NCBI RefSeq assembly: GCF_001187725.1
Contig: NZ_LGIQ01000005.1
Coordinates: 114,760 to 178,759 of the forward strand
Direction: 5' to 3'
DNA: 64,000 bases
Origin: Brevibacillus reuszeri
Lineage (GTDB): Bacteria > Bacillota > Bacilli > Brevibacillales > Brevibacillaceae
Shown: piece after piece, positions 1 through 8,211 of the stretch
How the letters are laid out: each line of letters begins with the position of its first letter
Numbering within the stretch: the stretch's first letter is position 1
The notes under the pieces: model-generated
Told to the model about the DNA's origin: nothing
The model's database searches: none
Seen by the model: the letters and a program-made list of their open reading frames with translations, nothing else
Program-made: the position numbers and the translations under genes

Positions 1-198
1 TTATAAACTAATACTGCGATTTGTCAACCTGTAAGCACCTGAATTCCCTATGGAAATTCACCCTCATTTATTCGCTCAACATTATATTGGGCTACCATTT
101 TTCTTGAAACAGGCAAGCGAGAGAGGACAGCCATCCAAACCATTTATCGAGCTTCATCGTATGTATAGTATTAACGATTGAGCAGAGGGGGTGTACTG

Positions 199-594
199 AT
201 GGAATTTCAAGAATTAAACGATGAAGTAATGGACGATGAAGAAGAATACGAAGCTGACGATGAAGAAGACAACGAAGAAGAAGACGGCGACGACGAGGAC
301 GAAGAAGACGGCGACGACGAGGACGAAGAAGACGGCGACGACGAGGACGAAGAAGACGGCGACGAAGAAGACGGCGACGACGAGGACGAAGAAGACGGCG
401 ACGAAGAAGACGGCGACGACGAGGACGAAGAAGACGGCGACGACGAAGACGAAGAAGACGGCGACGAAGAAGACGGCGACGACGAAGACGGCGACGACGA
501 GGACGAAGAAGACGGCGACGACGAAGATGAAGAAGACGGCGACGACGAAGATGAAGAAGACGGTGACGAAGAAGACGAAGAAGACGAAGACTGA
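199..594 (+). CDS. Highly acidic Asp/Glu repeat protein
   Basis: A 131-residue protein that is almost entirely Asp, Glu and Gly after a 28-residue non-repetitive head. From residue 29 to about 125 it consists of nine copies of DGDDEDEE mixed with five 5-residue units (DGDEE or DGDDE). It has no signal peptide, membrane segment, cysteine or known catalytic motif. The start was chosen because the GAGGGGG at 185-191 is well placed for ATG 199; an in-frame upstream start at 178 has no ribosome-binding site. A terminator hairpin follows at 721-745. Proteins this acidic often bind cations or basic partners, but nothing here tells which. The long reading frames on both strands through the repeat are by-products of its codon bias. 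Function unknown. Confidence 0.7.
   Translation: MEFQELNDEVMDDEEEYEADDEEDNEEEDGDDEDEEDGDDEDEEDGDDEDEEDGDEEDGDDEDEEDGDEEDGDDEDEEDGDDEDEEDGDEEDGDDEDGDDEDEEDGDDEDEEDGDDEDEEDGDEEDEEDED
283..573 (+). repeat. In-frame 24-bp/15-bp tandem repeat array
   Basis: Nine 24-bp units (GACGGCGACGACGAGGACGA plus AGAA, with minor GAC/GAT and GAG/GAA changes) are interspersed with five 15-bp units. All units are multiples of three, so copy-number change would lengthen or shorten the protein without shifting its frame. Confidence 0.9.
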
Positions 595-720
595 TGAGAA
601 ATTGCTGTTGGGTCTGAAGGAAAATCTGATGCTAGCGCCTGCGCTGAATTCAGAACTGATGATGGCTTTTGTGAGGCGGCGCAGACTCATCGGACAACAA
701 TTGCAATATGGTAAATACAG

Positions 721-745
721 AGCCCGGGCATTGGTCCGGGCTTTT
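721..745 (+). terminator. Intrinsic terminator after the acidic gene
   Basis: Stem AGCCCGG (721-727) pairs with CCGGGCT (736-742) and runs into TTTT. It separates the acidic gene from mobA. Confidence 0.75.
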
Positions 746-795
746 CGCTTGACAACAACGAACCAGACGGGAAAAGTAAGGAATAGGAGTATTAT

Positions 796-1446
796 ATGAA
801 TTCGGTCGCAAAGGAGGGTGGATTGCGTATGCAAAAAATGAGCGCAGTCATCTTGGCTGGTGGTAACAGCAGTCGAATGGGTACCCCGAAGGAATTGCTC
901 ACATGGAGAGAGGGGACATTTCTCACGGAGCTGGTACGGGAGGTAAGGCGAGGAGGGATGGATTGTCTCGTTATTTCCAATTATCCTGAGCGTTTGCCAG
1001 CAGAAGTAAAACAGCAGCCTGGTGTGAGAATCACGACAGATCTCGTTCCTTCAGCAGGCCCAGTGAGTGGTATCGTCACTGCCTTTCGTGTTTGTCAGGA
1101 CGAAATGCTGTTGGTGCTATCCTGTGATCTTCCGTTTATGGACCATAAGCAAATGGAAAAATTGATTGCGCATGCGTTAGAACAGACAGAATGGGACGTC
1201 GTAGCTGCTCAGGTGGATGGCCGGCTGCATCCGTTGTGCGCTGTCTATCATCGCAGCTCGCAAATGTACTGGGAGCAAGCCTTGCAAAATAACGAGCTGC
1301 GGCTTATGGCTACGCTGGACAAGCTGAGACTGTGCAAAACTCCTGATGGTCTCTTGGACAGCTGGGCCGTTTTTAATGCAAATACGCCCGAAGAGTATGA
1401 GCTGGCGCAAAATGAGGAAAAGAAGAGAAAAACGGGAGAGCGCTAG
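796..1446 (+). CDS. mobA: Molybdenum cofactor guanylyltransferase MobA
   Basis: Attaches GMP from GTP to molybdopterin, producing the guanine-dinucleotide cofactor used by DMSO-reductase-family enzymes such as the formate-dehydrogenase-like protein encoded at 4553-6901. The family signature LAGGNSSRMG followed by a Lys is near the N-terminus, and an Asp in the LSCDLPF motif matches the metal-binding region of this nucleotidyltransferase fold. Length (216 aa, or 205 from the inner start) is normal for Bacillota. Start is ambiguous: ATG 796 follows AATAGGAG, while ATG 829 follows AAGGAGGG at 811-818. It converges with fdhD, and its last codons lie inside a bidirectional terminator. Confidence 0.9.
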   Translation: MNSVAKEGGLRMQKMSAVILAGGNSSRMGTPKELLTWREGTFLTELVREVRRGGMDCLVISNYPERLPAEVKQQPGVRITTDLVPSAGPVSGIVTAFRVCQDEMLLVLSCDLPFMDHKQMEKLIAHALEQTEWDVVAAQVDGRLHPLCAVYHRSSQMYWEQALQNNELRLMATLDKLRLCKTPDGLLDSWAVFNANTPEEYELAQNEEKKRKTGER

Positions 1447-1461
1447 GCATGTCCCGTTTTT
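1428..1461. terminator. Bidirectional terminator between mobA and fdhD
   Basis: AAAAACGGGA (1428-1437) pairs with TCCCGTTTTT (1452-1461). The hairpin has a T-run on both strands and overlaps the 3' end of mobA. Confidence 0.75.
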
Positions 1462-1468
1462 GCTGTAG

Positions 1469-2266
1469 TCAGGTAAGGATGATTCGTTGCGCTTGCGTAT
1501 ACACATTCATCTTATCGTTGCGGACAAATCCGACTGCTGTGATGCCTAATTCATCTGCCAGCTGGAGTGCCAAATCTGTTGGTGCAGACTTGGACAAGAT
1601 GATGCCGGCCCCAATCTTTGCGGCTTTTAATAGTACCTCAGAAGATATGCGTCCGCTAAACACGAGAATCTTGTCAGAGGTAGGAATGTTTTCGCGCAGA
1701 CAGTGTCCGTAAATTTTATCCAGTGCATTGTGGCGACCGATATCCGAGTACTGCAAAAGCACGCTATCAGATGTGCAGAGGGCAGCATTATGTACGCCAC
1801 CAGTCTGTTTGTGAATGGAAGAGGAAGCCTGCAAATCTCTCATGAGCTGCATGCACTCGGCTGGTGTGGCAGTAGTCGTTCCTTCTACAGGCTTTGCCGT
1901 TCGGGCATCGCTGAAAAAGTAAAAGGACTGCCTGCTCTTTCCACAGCACGAGGTAATCCGTCGCTTGGAATAAAAGCTTTGGGACAGGATCGTTTCCTTG
2001 TGCAGATCAACATAGGCAAAGCCCTGCGCCTCATCAATAGTAAGCTGCTTGATCTCCGTATACGATTGTATGGCCCCTTCTGCGGCAAGAAAACCGATCA
2101 CCATTTCTTCCAGATCAGCGGGGGTACAGACGATTGTGGCAAATTCCTCATCATTTAAAAAAATGGTGAGGGGGTATTCCGTTACGATTTCATCGTCTTC
2201 CCAGTCATGTTGATCCGCATTTATTTTTAGTACACTGCGACGGACGGTTTTTGTCAGTTCTGACAT
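1469..2266 (-). CDS. fdhD: Formate dehydrogenase accessory sulfurtransferase FdhD
   Basis: FdhD transfers sulfur from a cysteine desulfurase to the molybdenum cofactor, a step formate dehydrogenases need for activity. The 265-residue protein has the family blocks EYPLTIFLND, CTPADLEEMVIGFL, the cysteine-containing TSCCGKSRQ loop (the sulfur-carrying site) and a C-terminal FSGRISSEVLLKAAKIG block. AAGGAGG lies just upstream of the ATG. It is divergent from the formate-type transporter and convergent with mobA, so the three form a functional cluster with the dehydrogenase. Confidence 0.93.
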   Translation of the reverse strand: MSELTKTVRRSVLKINADQHDWEDDEIVTEYPLTIFLNDEEFATIVCTPADLEEMVIGFLAAEGAIQSYTEIKQLTIDEAQGFAYVDLHKETILSQSFYSKRRITSCCGKSRQSFYFFSDARTAKPVEGTTTATPAECMQLMRDLQASSSIHKQTGGVHNAALCTSDSVLLQYSDIGRHNALDKIYGHCLRENIPTSDKILVFSGRISSEVLLKAAKIGAGIILSKSAPTDLALQLADELGITAVGFVRNDKMNVYTQAQRIILT

Positions 2267-2320
2267 GAGGACCTCCTTGTTTCACAGGAAATGATTGTCG
2301 AGTGAGCGCTTACATGATAG

Positions 2321-2604
2321 TATAATATGCGAGGTAAGATCAATCAGAAAATTTTTTCTTTAGGGTCACTCTTTTATAGAACAAGCCTTATCAACTCCAA
2401 ATCAATATGGTGGGATCAAATCTGCACGGAACAGCGACCCTGTCACCGGTTCATTTGCGTCCCTGCCTGTACATGATAATGAATCACAAGCTCGTTGATG
2501 CTGAGGTAGCGAACCTGCCTGACTGATTAACTGCTGTGCTTCATCCATTCCCTTTTTCCGTATGACCGGCAAAGAGGGAATGGATGGGCCCAGCAGTTTT
2601 TCTT
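2321..2604 (+). promoter_or_regulatory. Riboswitch-like leader A of the transporter gene
   Basis: The 390-bp gap between fdhD and the transporter contains a TATAAT at 2321-2326 and then a long untranslated leader. At 2432-2452 it reads CAGCGACCCTGTCACCGGTT, and at 2504-2519 AGGTAGCGAACCTGCC, which can fold as AGGU/ACCU. Both blocks recur at 4361-4439 in front of the dehydrogenase gene. A strong terminator follows at 2531-2604, before the start codon. The layout of conserved RNA, then terminator, then gene is that of a transcription-attenuating riboswitch. The ligand is unknown; molybdenum cofactor, tungstate/molybdate or formate are guesses from context. Confidence 0.6.
2531..2604 (+). terminator. 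Attenuator terminator in leader A
   Basis: A two-part stem: CTGCTG (2531-2536) with CAGCAG (2591-2596), and CATCCATTCCCT (2542-2553) with AGGGAATGGATG (2575-2586), followed by a T-run. It sits upstream of the gene it would control, at 2657. Confidence 0.85.
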
Positions 2605-2656
2605 TATTAAAGAACAAACGGAAGGCACTCTTATTTTAATTGAAGGAGATGTATGT

Positions 2657-3928
2657 ATGGAGCAAAAGGTGAAGAACCGCTGGCTGATTGCGCTGGCGGC
2701 TGTAGGTATCCACATCTCGATCGGTTCGGTTTACGCATGGAGCGTATTTACGAAGCCGATTACGACACAGTTTGGCTGGGAATTGAAAGATGTCACATTT
2801 ACTTTTAGTATTGCCATCCTTTTTCTGGGTTTGTCGGCTGCCTTTTTGGGTCACTATGTGGAGAAACATGGACCGCGTAAAGCAGGTATTCTAGCTTCGA
2901 TTTTCTTTGGCTTAGGAATCGTTGGCTCTGGATTTGCCATTCAGATGAGCAGCCTGCCGCTATTGTATCTGTGCTACGGTGTGTTAGGTGGAATTGGTCT
3001 TGGAGTAGGCTACATTACACCGGTGTCTACTTTGGTAAAATGGTTCCCGGACCGCCGGGGTCTCGCAACAGGCCTTGCTATTATGGGTTTTGGCTTTGCA
3101 TCGATGATCGCTAGTCCGATCATGAACGCGTTAATTACAAGCGTAGGAATTGCCAATACGTTTTACATCATGGGCATTATTTATTTTGTAGTGATGATCT
3201 CAGCCGCACAATACCTTGCTCCTCCTCCAAAAGGATGGCTACCAGAGGGCTTTTCAGTTGAAGGGGCGGGTACCAAAAAAATGAAACAGGATCTGTCCCA
3301 ATTAACGGCTAACGAAGCCATCAAGACGCGCCGCTTTTACTTGCTGTGGCTCATGCTTTTTATCAACGTAACCTGTGGAATTGCAGTAATCTCCGTCGCT
3401 TCTCCAATGGCACAGGAAATGGTGGGAATGTCTGTTGCAACGGCGGCTCTCATGGTCGGTCTAAACGGTCTATTTAATGGCGGAGGACGTATCGGTTGGG
3501 CATCGTTGTCTGACTATGTCGGACGCCCCAATACGTATACAGCATTCTTTGCGATTCAAATGGTGCTATTCTTCTTATTGCCAAACTTGACTAATCCTGT
3601 GCTGTTCATGATCGCGATGTTCATCATCATGACCTGCTATGGCGGTGGATTTTCTTCAATCCCAGCCTACATCGGCGATTTGTTTGGAACAAAGCAGCTA
3701 GGAGCCATTCATGGTTATATTTTGACAGCTTGGGCAGCAGCAGGGCTCGCAGGACCGATTTTTGCGACGTGGGTACGCGATACAACGCAAAGCTATACGG
3801 GAACGATGAGTGTGTTCTCAGGTATGTTCGTCATTGCCTTTATCATTTCACTTCTGATTCGTGTAGATATTAAAAAACTGAAAGAACAAGCCAAACAAAA
3901 GGAAAAGTCAGTTGAATTGGCTGGTTGA
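2657..3928 (+). CDS. MFS transporter, oxalate/formate antiporter (OFA) family
   Basis: A 423-residue 12-helix major-facilitator protein. The N-terminus (IHISIGSVYAWSVFTKPI) and the stretches GLGVGYITPVSTLVKWFPDR and GGGFSSIPAYIGDLFG are typical of the oxalate/formate antiporter family. TGAAGGAGATG gives a clear ribosome-binding site. Known relatives move small carboxylates such as oxalate, formate or pyruvate. The position upstream of a formate-dehydrogenase-like enzyme supports formate or a related acid, but the substrate cannot be read from sequence. Expression is probably attenuated by the leader ending at 2604. Confidence 0.85.
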   Translation: MEQKVKNRWLIALAAVGIHISIGSVYAWSVFTKPITTQFGWELKDVTFTFSIAILFLGLSAAFLGHYVEKHGPRKAGILASIFFGLGIVGSGFAIQMSSLPLLYLCYGVLGGIGLGVGYITPVSTLVKWFPDRRGLATGLAIMGFGFASMIASPIMNALITSVGIANTFYIMGIIYFVVMISAAQYLAPPPKGWLPEGFSVEGAGTKKMKQDLSQLTANEAIKTRRFYLLWLMLFINVTCGIAVISVASPMAQEMVGMSVATAALMVGLNGLFNGGGRIGWASLSDYVGRPNTYTAFFAIQMVLFFLLPNLTNPVLFMIAMFIIMTCYGGGFSSIPAYIGDLFGTKQLGAIHGYILTAWAAAGLAGPIFATWVRDTTQSYTGTMSVFSGMFVIAFIISLLIRVDIKKLKEQAKQKEKSVELAG

Positions 3929-3981
3929 CTAATGGTAAAGTTTAAAGTAATGAATGATTGAAGTAAAGGTGAGTATTCTCG

Positions 3982-4347
3982 ATGAATAAGTTCGAAGCAG
4001 AATTCAGTAATTTAGTCAGAGCTTTCCGTAAGCGGCATATGGGAAAAGGACCCAGCAAGATCAATACCACGTTCTGCAAGAACTGGGCGATCTGTGAGAT
4101 GGAGGGGAACCTTTCGCCGGTGGAAAAGTTTATTGCCACTTCGGAAGACGGAAAGCAGACACTACGAGCTGCCCGAACCGAAATGGTCAAAGACATGTAT
4201 CGTAAATATCAACCAGTCGACATGGAAACGTTTTTGGGTGCAAAACTCATCGATTTGTTCGTCGATATTGACATCGAACGTGATTTTGGTATGTCCATAT
4301 TTGTTTTTGATCAGGACATCGAGAAAAAATGGAAGGTCGAACCGTAA
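3982..4347 (+). CDS. DUF2294 (YbcI-type) protein
   Basis: A 121-residue soluble protein with the DUF2294 pattern: an N-terminal helix (FSNLVRAFRKRHMGKGPSKI), a central CEMEGNLSPVEKFI block and a C-terminal DIDIERDFGMSIFVFDQDIE. AAAGGTGAG precedes the ATG. It lies 53 bp after the transporter and before leader B. The family's function is not established; co-location with a molybdoenzyme and its transporter is the only clue here. Confidence 0.75.
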   Translation: MNKFEAEFSNLVRAFRKRHMGKGPSKINTTFCKNWAICEMEGNLSPVEKFIATSEDGKQTLRAARTEMVKDMYRKYQPVDMETFLGAKLIDLFVDIDIERDFGMSIFVFDQDIEKKWKVEP

Positions 4348-4349
4348 GT

Positions 4350-4503
4350 CCTGGGCGAAGCAGCGTTCCTGTTCACCGGATTAGACCATACGGACCTCGC
4401 GAGACAAACACGAAGCTTGGACTAGGTAGCGAACCTGCCGTAGACAACCACCGTGAACATGCTCCTTTTCTTTTGGATAAGGGCGGTTTATGGTGGTTTT
4501 TTT
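4350..4503 (+). promoter_or_regulatory. Riboswitch-like leader B of the molybdoenzyme gene
   Basis: Second copy of the element in leader A. CAGCGTTCCTGTTCACCGG lies at 4361-4379, then CACGAAGCTT at 4409-4418, then the identical AGGTAGCGAACCTGCC at 4424-4439. A 12-bp stem terminator follows at 4447-4503. The element begins only about 3 nt after the DUF2294 stop codon, so it would work as an attenuator inside the operon. The sequences between the shared blocks differ in length and base composition, as expected of a conserved RNA rather than a recent duplication. Confidence 0.6.
4447..4503 (+). terminator. Attenuator terminator in leader B
   Basis: ACCACCGTGAAC (4447-4458) pairs with GTTTATGGTGGT (4486-4497), including two G-T wobbles, and runs into TTTTTTT. 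Confidence 0.85.
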
Positions 4504-4552
4504 GTCCCGGTTAACGATTTGTGAAGGCAAGCGAAGAGAGGGGATGCGAGAT

Positions 4553-6901
4553 ATGGGCAAGACGAAGCACAGCGGTCCGATCAAACTGGATACCTCCCTG
4601 CAGCCCGCTTTGTGGGCATCAATGATGCCGATGGGCTTAGGGAAAATCAAGCCCCATCACATTCGCGATACCATGAAGGTCATGTATGAAAACAGGGACA
4701 ATCTTGGATACGCTTACAGAATATTGACACAGGGCGTGTGTGATGGATGCGCGCTTGGCGTGTCCGGATTATATGATCAGACCTTGACAGGACCGCATTT
4801 GTGCACGACCCGCCTAAATGTTCTCCGCTTGAATACGATGCCCGCGATTGAGTCAAAATGGCTCGAAGACGTCCAGGCCCTGAAGCGGCTATCAAGTGTT
4901 GAGCTGCGCAAATTAGGGAGGATTCCGTATCCGCTGTCACGAAAGCCAGGTGACAATAAATTTACTCGCATGAGCTGGGATGAGGCTTTGAATCGGGTAG
5001 CTAATAAGATCAAGGATATCAGTCCCAAGCAGCTCGCTTTTTTCCTGACGGCCCGCGGGATTACGAACGAGGTCTATTATACCGCAGGGAAGATGGCGCG
5101 CTTTTTGGGAACGAACAATATCGATAATGCCTCACGGATTTGTCACTCGCCGAGTAAAACAGCCTTGAAGCGCTCCGTAGGCATCGGGGCGTCGAGCTGC
5201 AACTACCAGGATTGGATTGGCACAGACGTTCTCGTATTTTGGGGGTCCGTGCCCGCGAACAATCAGCCTGTTTCCACGAAGTACATGTATGCAGCCAAAA
5301 AGGCAGGGACCAAGATCATCCTGATCAATCCGTACAGAGAGCCAGCTATGGAAAAGTACTGGATTCCGTCTGTAGCAGAAAGCGCTTTGTTCGGAACCAA
5401 GCTCGCAGACGATTTTTATCAGGTCAATATTGGCGGAGATATCGCGTTTATGAACGGTGTGATGAAGCATTGGTTCGAGATGGAACAAGAAGCCCCGAGC
5501 TCTGCGATCAATCATGCTTTTGTAAAAGAGCATGTGAACGGCCTCGAACAGCTTCGCAAGCATGTGCTGAGCGAGCCATGGGAAAAGCTGGAGAAATCGG
5601 CTGGACTTTCGCGGGAGCGCATGAAGGAGTTCGCCTTGCTGCTCGCTCATGCCAAATCTGGCGTGTTTATTTGGAGCATGGGCTTGACGCAGCACCGCTT
5701 CGGTACGGATAATATCTCGCAGGTTGCCAATCTGGCTGTACTGCGTGGGTTCCTGGGAAGGAAAAACTGCGGGGTGATGCCAATTCGTGGTCACTCAGGC
5801 GTGCAGGGCTCGGGGGAAATGGGCGCTGATCCGTTCAGTCTGCCAGGTGGAGACTTTGATGAAAAAGCATGGACGCGTATCGAAAAGCTGTGGAACTTCA
5901 CCGTTCCGAAGTGGCAAGGAGATATAGTCGGCATATCGCTGGAGAATGCCATTCTGCCAGACGGTCATGAGCGGAAAACGCGGCTGTTCTATACGAGTGG
6001 AGGCAATTTCCTGGAGACGATGCCGGACCCTGATTTTATGCAAAAATGTCTGGAAAGCGTAGAGCTGCGTGTACATCAGGATATTATTTTTAATACGTCG
6101 ACACTTGTTGATGCAAAGGAAGAAGTCATCGTCCTGCCAGCAATGACGCGCTATGAGCAGCCGGGCGGTGGCACGTCTACGAGTACCGAGCGCATGGTTT
6201 ATTTCAGTGCGGAAATCGAGGGACCACGCATAGAGGAGGCGCGTGCGGAGTGGGAAATCTACGTTGATTTGGCTGCACGTGTGCATCCGGAGAAGAAGCA
6301 TCTCATGCATTTCTCAAGCGCAGAAGAGATTCGGGCAGAGATCGCTTTGGCGAATCCTAACTATGACGGCATTCAGCATTTGAACAAGCGGGGCGATGTA
6401 TTTCAATGGGGAGGTGCGTGGCTGTGCGAAGACGGTGTATGTCCGACAGCAGATGGCCGTGCCAACCTGCTCCCGATTGAGGTCCCTGACTTGAATAAGC
6501 CCGAAGGACATTTCTATGTGACGACTCGGCGTGGCAAGCAATTCAACTCGATGATTTACAGCAAGATCGATCCGTTTAACAACGCAGACCGCTATGATGT
6601 TTTAATGAATGCCGATGATGCCCGTGATTTGCGAATAAAAGAAGGGGACAACATTGTTGTGTATAATAGCTATGGAACCTTCCAAGGTCGCGCCAAGTTT
6701 GAGCAGACGACCAGAGGCAATGTACAGGTGTACTGGCCAGAAGGCAACGCGTTGATTCCCAAGGGTGTTTATGAAACGTATGCGGGTATTCCGGAGTACA
6801 ATACAGCGGTCAAAATAGAGCGAGCAGATACGTTTTATGCCAATAAAGATTTGCAATACAAAGAGAAACCAATAGAAGATTTGGAAGTAAACATCAGCTA
6901 A
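4553..6901 (+). CDS. Formate-dehydrogenase-like molybdopterin oxidoreductase (FdhA/YdeP type)
   Basis: A 782-residue cytoplasmic member of the DMSO reductase family, close to the FdhF-like/YdeP group. Visible parts: an N-terminal Cys pair (CDGC, residues 63-66) in place of a full four-Cys iron-sulfur motif; the active-site region RICHSPSKTAL with Cys197 as probable Mo/W ligand; cofactor-binding GIGASS, GVMPIRGHSGVQGSGEMG and a C-terminal dinucleotide domain ending near residue 760. The start was set at ATG 4553 because GAGAGGGG at 4536-4543 fits it; earlier in-frame ATGs fall in the terminator. It is followed by moeA and mobB. Formate is the likely but unproven substrate; YdeP-like proteins have poorly defined reactions. 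Confidence 0.85.
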   Translation: MGKTKHSGPIKLDTSLQPALWASMMPMGLGKIKPHHIRDTMKVMYENRDNLGYAYRILTQGVCDGCALGVSGLYDQTLTGPHLCTTRLNVLRLNTMPAIESKWLEDVQALKRLSSVELRKLGRIPYPLSRKPGDNKFTRMSWDEALNRVANKIKDISPKQLAFFLTARGITNEVYYTAGKMARFLGTNNIDNASRICHSPSKTALKRSVGIGASSCNYQDWIGTDVLVFWGSVPANNQPVSTKYMYAAKKAGTKIILINPYREPAMEKYWIPSVAESALFGTKLADDFYQVNIGGDIAFMNGVMKHWFEMEQEAPSSAINHAFVKEHVNGLEQLRKHVLSEPWEKLEKSAGLSRERMKEFALLLAHAKSGVFIWSMGLTQHRFGTDNISQVANLAVLRGFLGRKNCGVMPIRGHSGVQGSGEMGADPFSLPGGDFDEKAWTRIEKLWNFTVPKWQGDIVGISLENAILPDGHERKTRLFYTSGGNFLETMPDPDFMQKCLESVELRVHQDIIFNTSTLVDAKEEVIVLPAMTRYEQPGGGTSTSTERMVYFSAEIEGPRIEEARAEWEIYVDLAARVHPEKKHLMHFSSAEEIRAEIALANPNYDGIQHLNKRGDVFQWGGAWLCEDGVCPTADGRANLLPIEVPDLNKPEGHFYVTTRRGKQFNSMIYSKIDPFNNADRYDVLMNADDARDLRIKEGDNIVVYNSYGTFQGRAKFEQTTRGNVQVYWPEGNALIPKGVYETYAGIPEYNTAVKIERADTFYANKDLQYKEKPIEDLEVNIS

Positions 6902-6948
6902 TCAAGAGACACCAGGAGCGGATGTTCAAATCCGGGGAGGTACTGAAG

Positions 6949-8208
6949 ATGCGTTTTTCACGGCAAATGGTTACGGTAGAGGAAGCGGTGGACAGACTCT
7001 TGAAACGTCTGACGCACCTGGGGGAAGAGACGGTACAGATCGAGGAGGCATATGGACGGATATTGGCTTCAGATGTTTATGCCACATACGAGCTGCCGCA
7101 TTTCGACCGCTCACCGCTTGATGGATTTGCCGTGAGGGCTGCCGATACGATCAGTGCCTCCGTAGACCAGCCTGTTTATTTACGTGTACTGGAGACGGTT
7201 GCGGCAGGACAGGTTCCGCAGCATGAGGTGACAGCAGGCTGCGCGACGAGGATCATGACTGGTGCGATGATGCCAGCTGGTGCCGATGCTGTGATTATGT
7301 TTGAGCAAACGGAAAATCCGGCAGAGCACGCCGCGACCGTAGGCGTCAAACGAGTGCTAAAGCCTGGAGAAAATGTTTCCAGGCGCGGCGAAGAGATCGC
7401 GAGTGGCACGGTGATAGCGGAGGCAGGGGAGAGGATCAACGCGGGGACGCTTGCCATTCTCGCTACGTTTGGATATAAGCAACTCTCTGTGATTCGCAAG
7501 CCGCGTGTTGGTCTTTTTTCCACAGGAAGCGAGCTGCTCAGGATTGATCAGCCGCTTGTTGCGGGGAAAATTCGTAACAGCAATTCATGGATGCTTTCTG
7601 CTCTGATTCAGGAGGCAGGCGGGATTCCTGTATGGCTGCCGGATTTGCCGGATGATCTCGTCAAGGCCAAAACAATCATTGGTGAGCACTTGCAGGAGGT
7701 CGATCTGCTCGTTTCCAGTGGAGGTGTATCTGTAGGTGACTTCGATGTGATTGCTTCGCTCGTGGATGAACCAGAGGTCGATCTGTTGTTTAACAAGGTT
7801 GCGATGCGGCCAGGCAAGCCGACTACCGGATTGATTCTGCATGGTAAGCCATACATCGCGCTTTCCGGAAATCCGGGAGCGTGCTTTCTCGGTTACGAGC
7901 TTTTTGTCCATTTGGCTATCCAGAAAATGTCCGGCATGAGACAGGTAGGCCTTCGTCTGATCAAGGCGAAGCTGGATGTTGCCTATACAAAGCCATGTCC
8001 GTATCCGCGGTATTTGCGGGGAAGGCTTTTGGATAGAGAGGGCGAGCTTTTTGCCCGTCCTGACTTCAACGAAAAAGCGGGCAATCTGGGAACGTTAAAA
8101 GACAGTGAGTGCTTCATGATCATCCCTGCTGGCGGTAGCGGGAAACAGGCAGGCGAGCTGGTCCATGTGCTGACCCACGCCATGCCGAGCTGGAGAAATG
8201 AGGGGTAG
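6949..8208 (+). CDS. moeA: Molybdopterin molybdenumtransferase MoeA
   Basis: Inserts molybdate into adenylylated molybdopterin. The 419-residue protein shows the MoeA order of domains: an N-terminal linker with FDRSPLDGFAV, MPAGADAVIMFEQ, GSELL, the SSGGVSVGDFD and RPGKPT active-site loops, and LSGNPGA, then a short C-terminal beta domain. Start ATG 6949 follows GGGGAGG at 6934-6940; ATG 6922 also has AGGAG upstream and would add nine residues. It lies 47 bp after the dehydrogenase and 3 bp before mobB, so the three are probably co-transcribed. Confidence 0.93.
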   Translation: MRFSRQMVTVEEAVDRLLKRLTHLGEETVQIEEAYGRILASDVYATYELPHFDRSPLDGFAVRAADTISASVDQPVYLRVLETVAAGQVPQHEVTAGCATRIMTGAMMPAGADAVIMFEQTENPAEHAATVGVKRVLKPGENVSRRGEEIASGTVIAEAGERINAGTLAILATFGYKQLSVIRKPRVGLFSTGSELLRIDQPLVAGKIRNSNSWMLSALIQEAGGIPVWLPDLPDDLVKAKTIIGEHLQEVDLLVSSGGVSVGDFDVIASLVDEPEVDLLFNKVAMRPGKPTTGLILHGKPYIALSGNPGACFLGYELFVHLAIQKMSGMRQVGLRLIKAKLDVAYTKPCPYPRYLRGRLLDREGELFARPDFNEKAGNLGTLKDSECFMIIPAGGSGKQAGELVHVLTHAMPSWRNEG

Positions 8209-8211
8209 GCA

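Noticed and set aside
595..720. Possible coding tail after the acidic gene's double stop (TGATGA)
   Set aside because: Two frames stay open up to the terminator, but neither has a start site and the repeat units cannot shift frame, so there is no support for an extended protein.
214..834. Long open frames on both strands through the acidic repeat array
   Set aside because: They encode Phe/Val or Thr/Lys repeats that are frame-shifted readings of the GAC/GAA repeat; no start signals.
2430..4503. Calling the paired leaders a Moco, ZTP or THF riboswitch
   Set aside because: The conserved blocks do not match what I recall of those consensus sequences; context alone is not enough to assign the class.
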